The position numbers and the translations under genes were made by a program. The notes beneath the pieces were generated by a model. That model worked only from the letters and a program-made list of their open reading frames with translations, was not told the DNA's origin and ran no database searches. 64,000 bases of DNA, from positions 62,001-126,000 of the forward strand of contig VGJW01000005.1 in assembly GCA_016867265.1 (NCBI GenBank), read 5' to 3'. Shown here piece after piece: positions 26,893 to 34,704 of this stretch. How positions within the stretch are numbered: position 1 is the stretch's first letter; each line of letters begins with the position of its first letter. The DNA is from Candidatus Tanganyikabacteria bacterium. GTDB taxonomy: Bacteria; Cyanobacteriota; Sericytochromatia; S15B-MN24; VGJW01.

Positions 26893-27954
26893 ATGCGTGC
26901 GACTGTGGTGGTGCCCCTGCTGGTGGCCTTGGCCGGTGGCCGTTGTCAGGATGCTCCGCCGCCGGATAGCCGCGAGGCCCAGGTGGCGCGGGGCCAGGCC
27001 GCGTATGCACGGACCTGCGCGATCTGCCATGGCCGCGCAGGCGAAGGTTACGCAGCCGACAATGCCCCGGCACTCGCCAACGAGGATTTCCTCGTCACCG
27101 CGTCCGACCAGTATCTCTACGAGACCATCGCCCGCGGACGGCCGGGCACGGTGATGTCCGGTTGGGCCAAGGAACACGGGGGGCCCTATGACGAGGGGCA
27201 GGTGCAGGACCTCGTGGCCTGGTTGCGTTCGTGGCAGAAGGGAACGATGCGGCCGCTCGATCAGGCCCGATTGCAGCCCGGCAGCCACGACGGCAAGGCC
27301 CTGTATGTCCGCCACTGCGCCTCCTGCCACGGTGCAGGCGGCATCGAGGGCCCGTACAACCGACTGGCCCATCCGCAGTTGCTGGATATCGCGTCGGATG
27401 GCTTCCTGCGCGCCAGCATCGTGGAAGGCCGGTCGGGCACGCCCATGAAGGGTTTCCGTGGCTTGTTGCAGCCCGCCGAGGTCGACGCCATCATCGCGTA
27501 CCTGCGCCAGAACCCGGCTCGGGTTCCGGCCGTAGGACGGCCGGCGGCGACGGCCAGCGCCACCGTGGCCCTGCCGGTCGGTGGGGAGCCCGCGTTCCCC
27601 GGGGATGCCCGGTTCATCGGCGTGGACCTGGCAGCCCGCGAGATGCGCCGCGGGGCGCGGATCCTGTTCGTCGACGCCCGGCCGCCCTCCGATTTCCAGG
27701 CAGGCCACATCCGCGGGGCCGTCAACCTGCCCTTCTACGAGGCTCCCGAGCGCGCAGGCGAGATTCCGAAGGGCACCTGGGTGCTCACGTACTGCGGCTG
27801 TCCGCATGCCGAGTCCGGCGAGGTGGCGGGCGTCCTGCGCGGTCGCGGGCACGACCGGGTCGCCGTCCTGGATGAGGGATGGGGACCCTGGAAGACGCGG
27901 GGCTACCCTGTCGAAGAGCCGCCGGCGTCAGCATCGTCGGGAATCGGGCCCTGA
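26893..27954 (+). CDS. Exported dihaem cytochrome c-rhodanese fusion protein
   Basis: 353 residues. A short signal sequence (about 1-18) is followed by two cytochrome c domains, with haem sites CAICH (Cys42, Cys45, His46; likely Met88 ligand in GTVMSGW) and CASCH (Cys142, Cys145, His146; likely Met185 ligand in GTPMKGF). After a linker comes a rhodanese domain (about 240-342) with VDARPPSDFQAGHIRGAVNLP and active-site Cys301 in TYCGCPHAE. A second Cys (303) lies two residues later. Such a fusion could couple thiosulfate, persulfide or sulfane sulfur chemistry to electron transfer in the periplasm; this is inference. Its stop overlaps the start of the next lipoprotein gene. Confidence 0.88.
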   Translation: MRATVVVPLLVALAGGRCQDAPPPDSREAQVARGQAAYARTCAICHGRAGEGYAADNAPALANEDFLVTASDQYLYETIARGRPGTVMSGWAKEHGGPYDEGQVQDLVAWLRSWQKGTMRPLDQARLQPGSHDGKALYVRHCASCHGAGGIEGPYNRLAHPQLLDIASDGFLRASIVEGRSGTPMKGFRGLLQPAEVDAIIAYLRQNPARVPAVGRPAATASATVALPVGGEPAFPGDARFIGVDLAAREMRRGARILFVDARPPSDFQAGHIRGAVNLPFYEAPERAGEIPKGTWVLTYCGCPHAESGEVAGVLRGRGHDRVAVLDEGWGPWKTRGYPVEEPPASASSGIGP

Positions 27955-29144
27955 TGGATCCTGTCCGTCGCCTGTTGTTGCTGGCCGTGTCACTCGCAGC
28001 CTGCACGGTCACGCCGCCCGTACAGGCGCCTGCCGACGTCGGGCCGGCCGCGGGGCACGACGCAAGCCATCCCGTTCCGACGCCTGTGGCGAACACCCCG
28101 GTCACGTCCGTTCCCGCAGCAAGACTGGCCCCCGGTGATACGGGGCCGCGGGATGCCCATCACTTGTGGGTCATGGGTACCGGGACGTCGGCGAGCACCT
28201 ACTGCTGGATACCTGAATTCCACGCGTGGCAGGTCCTCGATCCCGTGAAGGCGGGCCTGCCCAACCTGCCCGTTGGCGCTTGGGTGGGCAGCAGGCCTGG
28301 CGGGGAGGCCGAGCAGGCCTGGGCGGAGGAGGTCTTCGGCGGCGTGTACGTGGCCAAGTACGAGGCCAGCCATGAGGATGCCGTGCCGGGCGATCCCCGT
28401 ACCGGTGCCGGCGCGGTCGCGGGCACGTCGGGGCGGGTCAAGTCTGCGGCCCTTTGCCCCGTCTGGTCGAATGTCCATTGGGATGACGCCTTGGCCTTGG
28501 CCCGCAGCGTGGGGCCGGAGGCCGATCTCATGGGTGATGAGGACTGGACGGCCCTCGCCGTCTGGTCGGCCATTCATGGCGTTCAGGTGCTTGGCAACAA
28601 CAGCGGCGGGACCTTCCGCGATGTGACGGATACGACGGTGCGCTTCCTGGCCCCGCCTGCCTTCCCCACATCCGGCGTCGCCTTGACGGGGTCCGGCCAC
28701 GGCGACGCCTGGCCGTACGGTGTCGATCGCACGACGCACACGGGCCTGGTCGCCGGGGTTGCCGACCTTAACGGCAATCTCGAGGAATGGACGGCCGATG
28801 TTGCCGTGGGGGGTGGTCCCGGCGTGCCGGGTACCTGGCTGTTGCGGGGCGTCGCGTCGGGTGTCCGCGTGCCCGTCGTACAGGGGGCGGCCAGCGCCAT
28901 CAACAGCCTTGCGACCTCGCCGGAGTTGCGTCGCTTTGGCCTGCCGGCGACCCTCGGGGACTCCGCCTTGCCGGCCTTTGACTTCGACCACGCCATCCAT
29001 GACGGCAGTACGGGCGTCCGGGCCATGCGCGGGGGAGGGTTCTACGATGTCGCGCGTGCAGGCGTGTGGCACATGCACCTGACCCGGCGTCACGACTTCG
29101 CCAACCAATACTTCGGCTTCCGCGTCGTCCTGCGCTATCGGTGA
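27954..29144 (+). CDS. FGE/SUMF1-fold lipoprotein
   Basis: 396 residues from the ATG that overlaps the previous TGA. A lipoprotein signal with lipobox LAAC (Cys16) is followed by a Pro/Val-rich linker to about residue 60. The rest has the formylglycine-generating-enzyme/C-type-lectin-like pattern: GGVYVAKYEASHEDA, LMGDEDWTALAVWSAI, DLNGNLEEWTADV and a C-terminal RGGGFYD...YFGFRVVLRY. The catalytic cysteines of true FGE are not evident near the C-terminus, so a binding or other role is likelier than formylglycine formation. Co-translation with the cytochrome-rhodanese protein suggests a shared envelope task. Confidence 0.75.
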   Translation: MDPVRRLLLLAVSLAACTVTPPVQAPADVGPAAGHDASHPVPTPVANTPVTSVPAARLAPGDTGPRDAHHLWVMGTGTSASTYCWIPEFHAWQVLDPVKAGLPNLPVGAWVGSRPGGEAEQAWAEEVFGGVYVAKYEASHEDAVPGDPRTGAGAVAGTSGRVKSAALCPVWSNVHWDDALALARSVGPEADLMGDEDWTALAVWSAIHGVQVLGNNSGGTFRDVTDTTVRFLAPPAFPTSGVALTGSGHGDAWPYGVDRTTHTGLVAGVADLNGNLEEWTADVAVGGGPGVPGTWLLRGVASGVRVPVVQGAASAINSLATSPELRRFGLPATLGDSALPAFDFDHAIHDGSTGVRAMRGGGFYDVARAGVWHMHLTRRHDFANQYFGFRVVLRYR

Positions 29145-29176
29145 CGCCGCGCCGGGATGTTTGTTAACATGCGGTC

Positions 29177-30430
29177 ATGGGACAGTTTCGTGTTCGTTTT
29201 CATGCCTTGCCCGCTGCGGCCCTTGTCGTCGCGTCCTGCGGGACCCTCGAGGTGCCGTCCCGCCCCGTTGCCGGGGGCACGCAGCAAGTAGCCTCCGCTG
29301 GCGAGACGCGCCTGCTCGTCCGCTGGCAGGCCGAATCCGCAGCCCTGGGCATGGCGGGTCTCATCGGCGCGAAGGGATGGCAACGCGCTGCCCGCCAATC
29401 ACAGGACCTCCTCGTGGAAGGTTGGGTGGCGTACGAGGGACCGGCCGGCACGGCCTCGGACCTGCGCCGGGCACTTTCGGGCCGAAAGGCCGTGTTGGCC
29501 GTCAGCGGGGTGGGCCGGGTCGGCACGGGGCCCGAACGACCCGAGCCGGTGCCCGGTATCGCCGCTGATCCGGGCGTTCGCCAACAGTATCACCATGCCT
29601 TGCTGCGCACGGCCTCGGCCCACGCCATCACGCGAGGGCGCCCGGACATCGTGGTGGCCGTCGTCGATACCGGAGCCGACATCCTTCATCCCGACTTCGC
29701 GGGGCGTGGTGGCGCCAGTCGGGTCGTCGCCGGCCGTAACCACCTCGATGGTGGCAGCGATCTTACGGATGGCACGGGGCACGGGACGCATTGCCTCGGG
29801 GTCGTGGGGGCGACGGCGGGCAACAACATCGGGGTCGAGGGCATGGCGCCCGAGACGGGCCTTCGTGCGGAACGGGTGCTCGATGCGCGCGGGCAGGGGA
29901 CGTGGGAGTCGGTCGCCAGCGGCATCCTGGCCGCTTCCCGCGCCGGAGCCCGGGTCATCAGCCTGAGCTTGGGCGACACCTACAGCGCACCTGTCCTCGA
30001 GCAGGCGGTGACGGCTGCGCAGTCCCGCGGCGCCCTGGTGGTCGCCGCGATGGGCAACTTCGGCGATGCGCGGCGCGTTTATCCGGCGTCGCTGCCCGGT
30101 GTTCTGGCTGTCGGGGCGACCAACCAGCAGGACCAGCGCACGGGCTTTTCCTGCCAAGGGCCTTGGATTGGCATCGTGGCGCCCGGCATGCAGATTTACT
30201 CCACGCTGCCACATACGGGTCGCTATGCCTACGGCTACATGTCGGGAACGTCGATGGCCGCGCCGATGGTTTCGGGTCTTGCGGCCCTCGTGATGGCCCG
30301 GCATCCCGCGTGGACCGTCGAGCAGGTCGCACGGCGCATTCGCGAGTCCGCACGCGACCTCGCGGAGCCGGGCTTCGACGTGCAGACCGGGAGCGGTCGG
30401 ATCGACCCCGTGGCGGCCCTGGCCGATTAG
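29177..30430 (+). CDS. Subtilisin-like (S8) serine protease lipoprotein
   Basis: 417 residues. Lipobox VASC (Cys21) in the N-terminal signal. An N-terminal domain of about 120 residues (inhibitor/propeptide-like) precedes the S8 catalytic domain with Asp164 (VVDTGADILHPDF), His202 (GHGTH) and Ser359 (SGTSMAAP); the oxyanion Asn is in AAMGNFGD. All catalytic residues are intact. The protein ends just after the catalytic domain. It is 32 bases downstream of the FGE-fold gene and may be co-expressed. Confidence 0.94.
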   Translation: MGQFRVRFHALPAAALVVASCGTLEVPSRPVAGGTQQVASAGETRLLVRWQAESAALGMAGLIGAKGWQRAARQSQDLLVEGWVAYEGPAGTASDLRRALSGRKAVLAVSGVGRVGTGPERPEPVPGIAADPGVRQQYHHALLRTASAHAITRGRPDIVVAVVDTGADILHPDFAGRGGASRVVAGRNHLDGGSDLTDGTGHGTHCLGVVGATAGNNIGVEGMAPETGLRAERVLDARGQGTWESVASGILAASRAGARVISLSLGDTYSAPVLEQAVTAAQSRGALVVAAMGNFGDARRVYPASLPGVLAVGATNQQDQRTGFSCQGPWIGIVAPGMQIYSTLPHTGRYAYGYMSGTSMAAPMVSGLAALVMARHPAWTVEQVARRIRESARDLAEPGFDVQTGSGRIDPVAALAD

Positions 30431-31344
30431 GCGCCTGACCGCCCGCCGGGCGGCGGGACATGGGTGGGGGTACCTGCGTCGAGGAAGTCCAGCACGGTCT
30501 TCGTGACGCGCAGCCGTGACCGGGCCTCGGGGTGTTGTCGCGGGCTAATCATGGCGTGAGGAACGCCATCCGTGGCGACGAAATGCTGCCATCCGCTTCC
30601 CGTTGCCCGGCGTCGGGCCCAGAACCGTCCCGCAGCGCCGGGATCCGCAAGGTCATCGCGGCTGGTGGTGAGCAATTGCAACGGGATCGCCAACTGGTGT
30701 GCTCTCGGCATGATGTCGGCGACGAACCGCAAGATGCCGACCAGGTTACCGGCGGCGAAGCGCCAGTGACCGGGGCGCACCCAGCCATCGTCGTGGCGGG
30801 GCGGCGCGTCGCCCCAGGCGAAAGGCCGGTTGTCCAACCAGCGGCCGATGCGTCCGCCCGAGGGACCGTCCGTGGCCTGGACGAGCCGGTAGGCAAGGCG
30901 GGCCTTGGGCGCGGCAGGCACGAGCAGGGGGGCCATGGCGCAGACCCGCGCGATGCCTTCATGCCGGATGGCAAGGTCGAGGGCGACGGCTCCCCCGGCC
31001 GACAGGCCGCACAGGACGAGGGGCGGCTCCAGATCGCGTGCCACGGCGAGCGCTTGTTCGGCCGCCTCGCGGTAGCGCAAGGCTTCGTGGGCGCGGGGCA
31101 GGAAGCGGGGATCCTCTTCGCCAGTCGCCGTCGCATGGCCGTGCCCGGCGAGCCTAGGCAACAGGACGTTCCAGCCCAGCGCAAGCAAGTCCTCGGCAAG
31201 GTTCTCGAACTGCCAGGGGCCTGCGGAGAAACCGTGGAAGGCAAGGACGGTGCCCTTGGCCTGCGTGCCATCGGGACGGAGCAGCCGCCCCCGGCAGGCA
31301 GGCTGCAATCGTTGGCCGTCGTCTCCCGGGAAGCCCGCATCCAT
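30427..31344 (-). CDS. Alpha/beta hydrolase (carboxylesterase/lipase-like)
   Basis: 305 residues from the ATG at 31344; in-frame extensions upstream run into the divergent gene and lack similarity. Oxyanion motif LAFHGFSAGPW, nucleophile elbow GLSAGG with the catalytic Ser, then the acid in TTSRDDLADP and His in DGVPHAMIS. Resembles monoacylglycerol lipase/esterases; the substrate is unknown. No signal peptide, so probably cytoplasmic. Convergent with the upstream subtilase gene, overlapping it by 4 bases. Confidence 0.88.
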   Translation of the reverse strand: MDAGFPGDDGQRLQPACRGRLLRPDGTQAKGTVLAFHGFSAGPWQFENLAEDLLALGWNVLLPRLAGHGHATATGEEDPRFLPRAHEALRYREAAEQALAVARDLEPPLVLCGLSAGGAVALDLAIRHEGIARVCAMAPLLVPAAPKARLAYRLVQATDGPSGGRIGRWLDNRPFAWGDAPPRHDDGWVRPGHWRFAAGNLVGILRFVADIMPRAHQLAIPLQLLTTSRDDLADPGAAGRFWARRRATGSGWQHFVATDGVPHAMISPRQHPEARSRLRVTKTVLDFLDAGTPTHVPPPGGRSGA

Positions 31345-31366
31345 GGTTCGAGGGTACAACACCGTC

Positions 31367-33277
31367 ATGCGTAGTGGGCTCCCTTTCCTTGTCCTTGCTC
31401 TGGCTGGCTGTGCTGCTGCCGGGACTGCCGGTCGCTCGGGTGCCTCGATGGTGCTGTCCAGGGGAAACCCGGGTGCCGTGCAGGACGTCGCCACTCCGTC
31501 GCCCGTGCTGGCGGGGGGGGCCACGCCCGTTTCCGGCCCTGACACGGCCATGCTGGTGGCCAACTCGGCGGGCAGTCTGATCGCCAATCAAGTCGCGGGC
31601 TTGTCGGGCGATGTCCGGGCTTTCGGATCGCTGATTGCCAACGCGGCCGGCAGTCGTCGCGTCCTGGCCGTCGGGGACGAGGTGCCGTTGCAGCGCGCCC
31701 TCATCTACCTGGCGGACACGCGTGAGCGGTTGTGGCTCAATCCGCAGGACGGCAGCATTCTCGGGACGACCTCCGATGACCAGGGTCGATTCGCCTTCGC
31801 GAAGGCGCCGCTTTCAGAGGCCCTGCTGGTGCATGCCGTGATGTCGGGCAATCGTCGCCTGGTCGGTCACCTGGATACGCGCGGCGGCGGTGCGACGGTC
31901 TCGATTGACGTGGCCTCGACGATGGTGACGGAGATGCTGCGTGCACGCGCCCTAGCCATAGGGGCATCGGCGAGTATCGCCACTCTGGATCCCGGCCTGG
32001 CTGCCACGCCCGGGCTGCAGCGTCTCACCCGGGAGGGCCTTCTCGAGGGCAATATTTCGCTGCCGTCCCTCGCCATCGGCCAACTGCCCGGGATGGTGCG
32101 GCGCTATCTCATTGACTTTGCCACCCGGACGCCGGCGTTGAAGCAGGCATGGGAAGACCTGCTGGGCGAGGACCTGCGTGTCGTGCATACGGTAGGCGGG
32201 GTGACCCCGGGTTTCGGCGGTGATGGCGGGCCGTTGGCCAAGGCGTTGCTCAACTCTCCGCAGGACCTGTTGCGCAAGCCGGATGGCACCATCCTGCTGG
32301 CCGACATGGGCAATGATCGTATCCGGGCCATCACGCCCGCAGGCGTGATCACGACCGTGGCCGGGGGCGGTAGGGCCACGAACCTGGCGGTTGGCTTCGC
32401 GCTCGGTGGGCTGGCCAACGAGATTGGCGACGGGGGGCCGGCGGTCGGTGCCCTGCTCGACGACCCGCGCAGCATGGCGTGGGATGAGGCGAACAAGCGT
32501 CTTTTCATCGTCGAGTCGGCAGGTCGGCGCGTCCGGATGGTCGGTCCCGACGGCCGGATATCGACGGTGATGGGCCCCGACCGGCAACATCGGCGCCGGC
32601 CAGGGCTGTTGTCCGCGGAAGAGCCGCCCACCTTGGGCCTGCCTTCGTTCTGCCACATGGAGTCGAGCAGCAGCTTGCTGGTCTCGGATATCATCGGCGG
32701 TGGCATCTGGCGCCTGACGGTGCCTGCCGATCAGCCGACGACGACCTGGCGGGCGGACCGCTTCCTCGGGACCTTCGACAGGCCGAGGACCTTGCCTGAG
32801 GACGGGAACCAGGCCTCAGAGTCCCCCATCGTTGGTCCCACGCAGGTCTGTCAGGACGAAGCCGGAAACTTCTATGCCGCCTCGACGTTGCTGCATGTCA
32901 TTCTCAGGGTGGACCCTGCCGGACACATCTACAGGTTTGCCGGACAGTACGGCGTGGATGGTGCCACCGGTGATGACGGGCCTGCGCGGTCCGCGGCCCT
33001 GGGCTATCCGACTTCCGTGGCCTGGGATGCTGCAGGAAAGCGCATCCTTGTGGGCAGTAGCCAGACGCCTCGGATTCGCGCGATTGCCGCTGACGGCAGC
33101 AACGTCACGACGCTTGCCGGTCTGGGCACCGAAACCGAGGATGGCCTTGCCCGATCCAGTCGACTGGGCGATGTCTTCGGTATTCTGCCCGAGGCCGACG
33201 GCGGGCTGCTCTTCACGGACGGTGCCGGTGGGCGCCTGCGTCGACTGGCCCCGCCACGGCTCCTGCCGTTGCCCTGA
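31367..33277 (+). CDS. NHL-repeat beta-propeller lipoprotein
   Basis: 636 residues from the ATG at 31367 (GAGGG upstream). Lipobox LAGC (Cys14). Residues to about 270 form a domain of unknown type with Ala/Gly-rich segments. From about 273 to the end are NHL-type repeats (GGVTPGFGGDGGPLAKALLN, LLADMGNDRIRAITPAGVIT, FIVESAGRRVRMVGPDGR and later copies), predicting a six-bladed propeller. Such propellers bind proteins, glycans or polymers. Its start region is separated from the divergent hydrolase by only 22 bases, so their promoters must overlap the coding ends. Confidence 0.88.
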   Translation: MRSGLPFLVLALAGCAAAGTAGRSGASMVLSRGNPGAVQDVATPSPVLAGGATPVSGPDTAMLVANSAGSLIANQVAGLSGDVRAFGSLIANAAGSRRVLAVGDEVPLQRALIYLADTRERLWLNPQDGSILGTTSDDQGRFAFAKAPLSEALLVHAVMSGNRRLVGHLDTRGGGATVSIDVASTMVTEMLRARALAIGASASIATLDPGLAATPGLQRLTREGLLEGNISLPSLAIGQLPGMVRRYLIDFATRTPALKQAWEDLLGEDLRVVHTVGGVTPGFGGDGGPLAKALLNSPQDLLRKPDGTILLADMGNDRIRAITPAGVITTVAGGGRATNLAVGFALGGLANEIGDGGPAVGALLDDPRSMAWDEANKRLFIVESAGRRVRMVGPDGRISTVMGPDRQHRRRPGLLSAEEPPTLGLPSFCHMESSSSLLVSDIIGGGIWRLTVPADQPTTTWRADRFLGTFDRPRTLPEDGNQASESPIVGPTQVCQDEAGNFYAASTLLHVILRVDPAGHIYRFAGQYGVDGATGDDGPARSAALGYPTSVAWDAAGKRILVGSSQTPRIRAIAADGSNVTTLAGLGTETEDGLARSSRLGDVFGILPEADGGLLFTDGAGGRLRRLAPPRLLPLP

Positions 33278-33335
33278 TGGGTCGATCCCTCGTGGGTAGG
33301 CTTTGCAGGGTATGGTAACCGCGGAGGGTTCTCGC

Positions 33336-34637
33336 GTGCGCAAGGCCGATGCTGTCCGGGACAAGTCGCCCCTTCGGCCTGTCCGGAATGGGTCGGAAGC
33401 CACGCAGGTTGCGGTACCCCTGAACCCGGCAGCTGCCCAGAACGATAAGCGTCGCAACAATCTGGAGGCCGGGGAGGTCGGAAAGAGGGTTCGGTCCGAA
33501 ACGCGCGACGAGATCGCCCGGGTCGTCCGTCGTCAGGATGGTGCTGCAAACGGTGCCCACGGCGATGTGAGCGAGACCTATGCGGATCTCGTGGCGGACT
33601 CCATCCGGCAGCCGCCCTCGGCGACGGATCGGACCATCCTCAGGAACATTGCCGACGTTACCAAGGTGGTGCCGCCCACCTCGGAGGCAGGCAAGAAGCT
33701 GGACGACGCACGGGCCAACAATGCTGCGGCCGAGACACGGGCGCTCGAGGCGCTCTCGCCCGCGGATCGGGCGGCGTATCAGCGCCTGGCCCGGGGTGTC
33801 GCCGGTGATGCGGCGGCTCGGCTCGCCCTGCAGGTCCTGCTCCTCTGCGACCGTCTGCCCGGGCAGCCGGCAGAACGTGGCGGGCCGGATGCGCTCGAAG
33901 GCCTCGATCGCCTTCTGGGTGCGGCCCCCTTGGCCGAGGGGATCGACCGCAAGGCGCTCGTCGGCCAACTGGTGCGCGAGATGGCTGCGCCTGCGGCGAT
34001 CAGCCAGAAGGGCAAGGGAACCTGCACCGTTACGTCCCTGCAGATCTTCATGGCCGACCGGAGACCGGCCGAGTATGTCCGGATCGTGACGAGGCTGGCG
34101 TCGCCCGACGGCAAGGCCGTCCTGAGCGATGGATCCACCGTGCTCCGTGAGCCCGGGACGGCCGGGGACGATGGCTCCAAGCGGTCGATTCCGTCCCGGT
34201 TGTGGCAACCCGCCATGATGGAGCGTGCCAATGACCGTGACTACGACAATGCCGCGGACAACTTCGACGGGGATGATGATCGCCGGGGTCTCAACGTGGG
34301 TGACATCGGCAATGTCTTCCGGGCCGTCACGGGTGATCGGGTGCTTTCACGGTCCGTGAAGGGTTTCGCGTGGAAAAGCAAGGAGCGACTTTGGGAAAAG
34401 CTGATAGGGGACTCCCTGACCCGGGGCGATGCCGTCCTCGTGGGTCTGCAATGGACGTCCGTCGACGCCAAGTCCGGCAAGGAGCGCACGAGCGGCCACA
34501 AGGTCTTGGTGACGGGATTTGATGACGACGTCGTCCACTTCACGAACCCCTGGGGCCAGGAGGAAGTGATGAGCCGGCGCGACTTCACGCAGCGGCTCAA
34601 GGACATCAATGTGCTGATCCCCGGGGACTCCGACTGA
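33336..34637 (+). CDS. Putative papain-like cysteine peptidase
   Basis: 433 residues from GTG 33336, chosen because GGAGGG lies 7 bases upstream; an ATG at 33312 and a TTG at 33303 are also in frame. The first 220 residues are charged and helical without recognised domains. The C-terminal half shows the papain-fold arrangement: Cys230 in QKGKGTCTVTSLQIF, His388 in SGHKVLVTGFD and Asn404 in VHFTNPWGQ, in the right order and spacing for a catalytic triad. No signal peptide is seen, so export, if any, would use another route. Family assignment is from motif order only. Confidence 0.65.
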   Translation: MRKADAVRDKSPLRPVRNGSEATQVAVPLNPAAAQNDKRRNNLEAGEVGKRVRSETRDEIARVVRRQDGAANGAHGDVSETYADLVADSIRQPPSATDRTILRNIADVTKVVPPTSEAGKKLDDARANNAAAETRALEALSPADRAAYQRLARGVAGDAAARLALQVLLLCDRLPGQPAERGGPDALEGLDRLLGAAPLAEGIDRKALVGQLVREMAAPAAISQKGKGTCTVTSLQIFMADRRPAEYVRIVTRLASPDGKAVLSDGSTVLREPGTAGDDGSKRSIPSRLWQPAMMERANDRDYDNAADNFDGDDDRRGLNVGDIGNVFRAVTGDRVLSRSVKGFAWKSKERLWEKLIGDSLTRGDAVLVGLQWTSVDAKSGKERTSGHKVLVTGFDDDVVHFTNPWGQEEVMSRRDFTQRLKDINVLIPGDSD

Positions 34638-34652
34638 TCCGGGAAGCGGAGC

Positions 34653-34674
34653 CGCCCTCGCCCATCCGAGGGCG
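34653..34674 (+). terminator. Hairpin between the peptidase-like gene and fhs
   Basis: CGCCCTCG (34653-34660) and its complement (34667-34674) form an 8-bp stem with a 6-base loop, 16 bases after the stop. No T-run follows. It could be a weak terminator. Confidence 0.4.
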
Positions 34675-34704
34675 TACCATGGGGCTGTCCGCGAGGAGGA
34701 TGTC

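Noticed and set aside
26893-26950. Lipobox in the cytochrome-rhodanese protein (Cys18 in AGGRC)
   Set aside because: Arg at -1 does not fit signal peptidase II; a normal signal peptide or anchor is likelier.
29020-29144. C-terminus of the FGE-fold gene as a variable region of a diversity-generating retroelement
   Set aside because: The fold is right for such a target, but no reverse transcriptase, template repeat or second copy of this stretch is visible in the window.
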